Shown here piece after piece: positions 62,181-64,000 of a DNA stretch of 64,000 nucleotides. A model generated the notes under the pieces. That model ran no database searches, was not told where the DNA came from, and saw only the letters and a program-made list of their open reading frames with translations. This DNA comes from Closterium sp. Naga37s-1 (taxonomy: Eukaryota > Streptophyta > Zygnematophyceae > Desmidiales > Closteriaceae): the NCBI GenBank assembly GCA_947471745.1, contig CANJKZ010000783.1:508501-572500 (forward strand), written 5' to 3'. The position numbers and the translations under genes were made by a program. Within the stretch, counting starts at the first letter, position 1, and every line of letters begins with the position of its first letter.

Positions 62181-63300
62181 GATTGGGCCGCGGAAACTCG
62201 ACGGTGCGATCGAAAGGAGGAGAAGGAGATGTGGGGAGGCACGCAATGCCAGCGAGCAGGTGTGAGAAGAAGTGCGACTCTGAAGAATGTGGCCTGAGAA
62301 GCGGGCGTCCATAATACCATTACTCGTGGTATATGCACGCGTTGAGAGTGACTGGTGCACATCTCGTTTCCGGAATCCGAGCCGATGATGTATTGCGTTT
62401 CATCGCGAAAGATAGGGGCGCCTAGAGAGGAGGCGCAATGGGGATGCTGCGCGCATTCACCCGACCTTCAGAAACAAGCAGTAGTACCAAAGGCGTTCAC
62501 GTGGGCAGGCGTCGGATTCACTAAGAGGTGTGGCTATTTTCATGATGGCCGCAAGGGGAGGAACGCGATGGGAAGGATGCGAGGCCCTCCTGGGGAGCGT
62601 TGACCAGGCGCCTAGTGTGACGCGTTTAGGGCGGGTGTCTTTTGGTGTAGAGGTTCAAAAAACAGGTCGACCTGTAGCTGGTAACCAGCTTCGCAGATAT
62701 CGTTCTGAGCTGTTGACGACGATCGTGTGTTCAAGCTCAAAGTTGAAGAAAACAGCAGGACACTGAACTTGGGTTGACCTCGCATCGCTTATCCCCGAGC
62801 ACGTGTCTGCAATCGTGTATTCTTCTGCCCACGCACTAAAAAGCTGCAAGCTTCGCGAGGGTAACGAAGCACTTCGCTACGAGTTACCGAAGTTGGAACC
62901 GCTGACGAACTTTACTGTATAAACTGGGTCACTAACGAACGCTGGGCGCGACTCGGATTTTGCTGTACAAATTCGAACTTTGAAAGTCGAGCGTTTCTTA
63001 TGCCATGTTCTCCACGTCAAAGGTGATCACGCGACTCGACAATACAATGATGAGACTACTGGTCGACTTGTGTTCATTTGCCGAAATTCAACTAAAAATC
63101 ATGAACTTTGACCTAAAGTGCAAAAGACACGCGCCCTTAGCTAGCCAATCAGACGAGGCTGGATTCAAACTCCATATCTAGGCGCAAGGCGACATGCTTA
63201 CTACCTTGCGACACCGCATGTTATTCCACTGAACCGATTATCACCGTATAAAAAATGTTGAGTTGCTTGTTCTTTGCCCTGTGACAATCATGGTCAGTTG
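62181..63300. other. unassigned flank between elements F and H
   Basis: About 1.1 kb with only short ORFs and no recognisable protein. Base composition is closer to 50% GC than in the elements. Apart from the possible tRNA-like remnant at 63140-63225 I see nothing in it. Confidence 0.4.
63140..63225 (-). repeat. possible tRNA-derived SINE remnant
   Basis: The minus strand has agtttgaatcc, two changes from the Pol III B-box ggttcgantcc, about 30 nt after a D-arm/A-box-like tcgcaaggtagtaagc. The acceptor ends do not pair, so it is not a working tRNA. Could be chance. Confidence 0.25.
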
Positions 63301-63316
63301 GGTTTATTAGAGTAGG

Positions 63317-63431
63317 TGTGATTGAGTGTCGAGAGAGTTGGGTACAAGGATGAAAACCCTAAGGGGTTGTACCCTACATTGGCTACCCCACTACAACCTA
63401 CAGCTAAATATAAACCATATAAAGTTTGACA
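63317..63431 (-). repeat. 3' LTR of element H (outer boundary approximate)
   Basis: Minus strand starts TGTCAAACTTTATATGG and shares blocks with the LTRs of A and element 1. The outer end could lie between 63282 and 63317, because no TSD partner is in the window. Confidence 0.6.
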
Positions 63432-63660
63432 CACCCCCATATGCAAAGTTGGGGAGAACAAGGGGTCACAAAACCAGTCAAGAAAAGCAATGCAAGCTCA
63501 GGGTGGATCACAACGTCACCACACATTCCGAGCACCAGCAAAGGGGCCACAAGGCTAGTTCACATACAGAGGTATATACGCAACAAAAAACAGTACAGTG
63601 ATCACTACCTAGCAAGTGTAAACATGCAGGTATATATATATATCACAGTACAACCAAAGC

Positions 63661-64000
63661 CTACAGCAAGTGAGGTAACGTAGGCACCAGGCCTAGAGCA
63701 GTGCAGAAATGCTGATGATCACCAGCCGAAAGGGCCTTGGTGAACACATCAGCCGTGTTGGCCCGGGTGGACACATGAGCGACACGAAGCTGACCACGCT
63801 GCTGCAACTCTCGAGCAAGGAAGTAACGCAGAGCAATGTGCTTCGTTCTGTGCTCCAGTCTGTGGTCCTGACACAAGGCAATGGCAGCCTTGTTGTCGAC
63901 GTACAGAACTGGAGGAGAACGAGGCCTCTCTCCCAAGTCGGTCAACAGGTAGGTGAGCCAGCGTAGCTCATGTGCAGCCATGGCTGTGGCGTAGATCTCA
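63661..64000 (-). CDS. element H: RNase H C-terminal end (partial)
   Basis: Open to the right edge, stop at 63661. Reads EIYATAMAAHELRWL, LYVDNKAAIALCQDHRLEHR, RYFLARELQQRGQLRVAHV and ADVFTKALSAGDHQHF, matching the RNase H ends of A (to 17844) and C (to 53900). No lesion in the part seen. The rest of the polyprotein lies beyond the window. Confidence 0.9.
   Translation of the reverse strand, partial: EIYATAMAAHELRWLTYLLTDLGERPRSPPVLYVDNKAAIALCQDHRLEHRTKHIALRYFLARELQQRGQLRVAHVSTRANTADVFTKALSAGDHQHFCTALGLVPTLPHLL

Larger units (their letters stand above)
63300..64000 (-). mobile_element. Ty1/copia element H (3' part, cut by window edge)
   Basis: Minus-strand copia element of the A/C family. 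Visible: the end of RNase H, a 3' untranslated region of about 230 bp, the polypurine tract (ATGGGGGTG, 63432-63440) and the 3' LTR. The untranslated region closely follows that of A at 17647-17843. Confidence 0.85.

Noticed and set aside
61450-62185. Right F LTR as a separate repeat flanked by gattg on both sides
   Set aside because: gattg occurs at 61452-61456 and 62181-62185, but the tRNA-Phe PBS and polypurine tract place the LTR edges at 61417 and 62180. The inner gattg is therefore coincidental.

Overview
The window is a block of nested retrotransposons from a eukaryotic nuclear genome; I see no host gene I can name. Several Ty1/copia elements carry a primer-binding site (PBS) of the plant initiator-tRNA-Met type, one carries a PBS matching plant tRNA-Phe, and copia, Ty3/gypsy and non-LTR elements are packed together at moderately high GC. 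This suits a green-plant lineage. My best guess is a streptophyte (charophycean) alga, but the sequence alone does not fix the species.

Layout. 1-1782: minus-strand copia element (copy 1), cut by the left edge, inserted into a Ty3/gypsy element. 1783-6036: that gypsy element, whose pol is preceded in the same reading direction by a degraded DNMT3-like cytosine-5 DNA methyltransferase. 6226-16770: three head-to-tail non-LTR (LINE) copies whose reverse transcriptase (RT) is followed by a zinc knuckle and a probable PD-(D/E)XK-type endonuclease; two end in (GA)n tracts. 16771-24547: a related 5' module with a minus-strand open frame of about 280 codons, split by copia element A (17521-24091; 126-bp LTRs with one mismatch). 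24555-26900: composite satellite with an 18-bp minisatellite. 26900-27323: unassigned. 27327-62180: copia element F (minus), with copia B inserted in its left LTR (copia D nested in B), copia C in the same LTR (copia E nested in C), and a small non-autonomous element G in its gag. 62181-63300: no recognisable gene apart from a possible tRNA-like remnant. 63300-64000: 3' end of another copia element (H, minus).

Target-site duplications of 5 bp and matching LTR lengths fix most boundaries exactly. Only element E has a full-length open polyprotein (1561 codons from its first ATG) with the catalytic motifs I looked for. The other elements have stops, frameshifts, deletions or altered RT catalytic residues. 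Elements 1, A, C, H and perhaps G form one related group: short LTRs, GC-rich repetitive leaders, a shared polypurine tract and a shared PBS variant. D and E are a second family lying in opposite orientation.

The most interesting items are the methyltransferase captured by the gypsy element, the 28-nt tRNA-Phe match serving as the PBS of F, the minus-strand ORF that becomes continuous when element A is mentally removed, and the apparently trans-mobilised elements A (gag domain missing) and G (no polyprotein).
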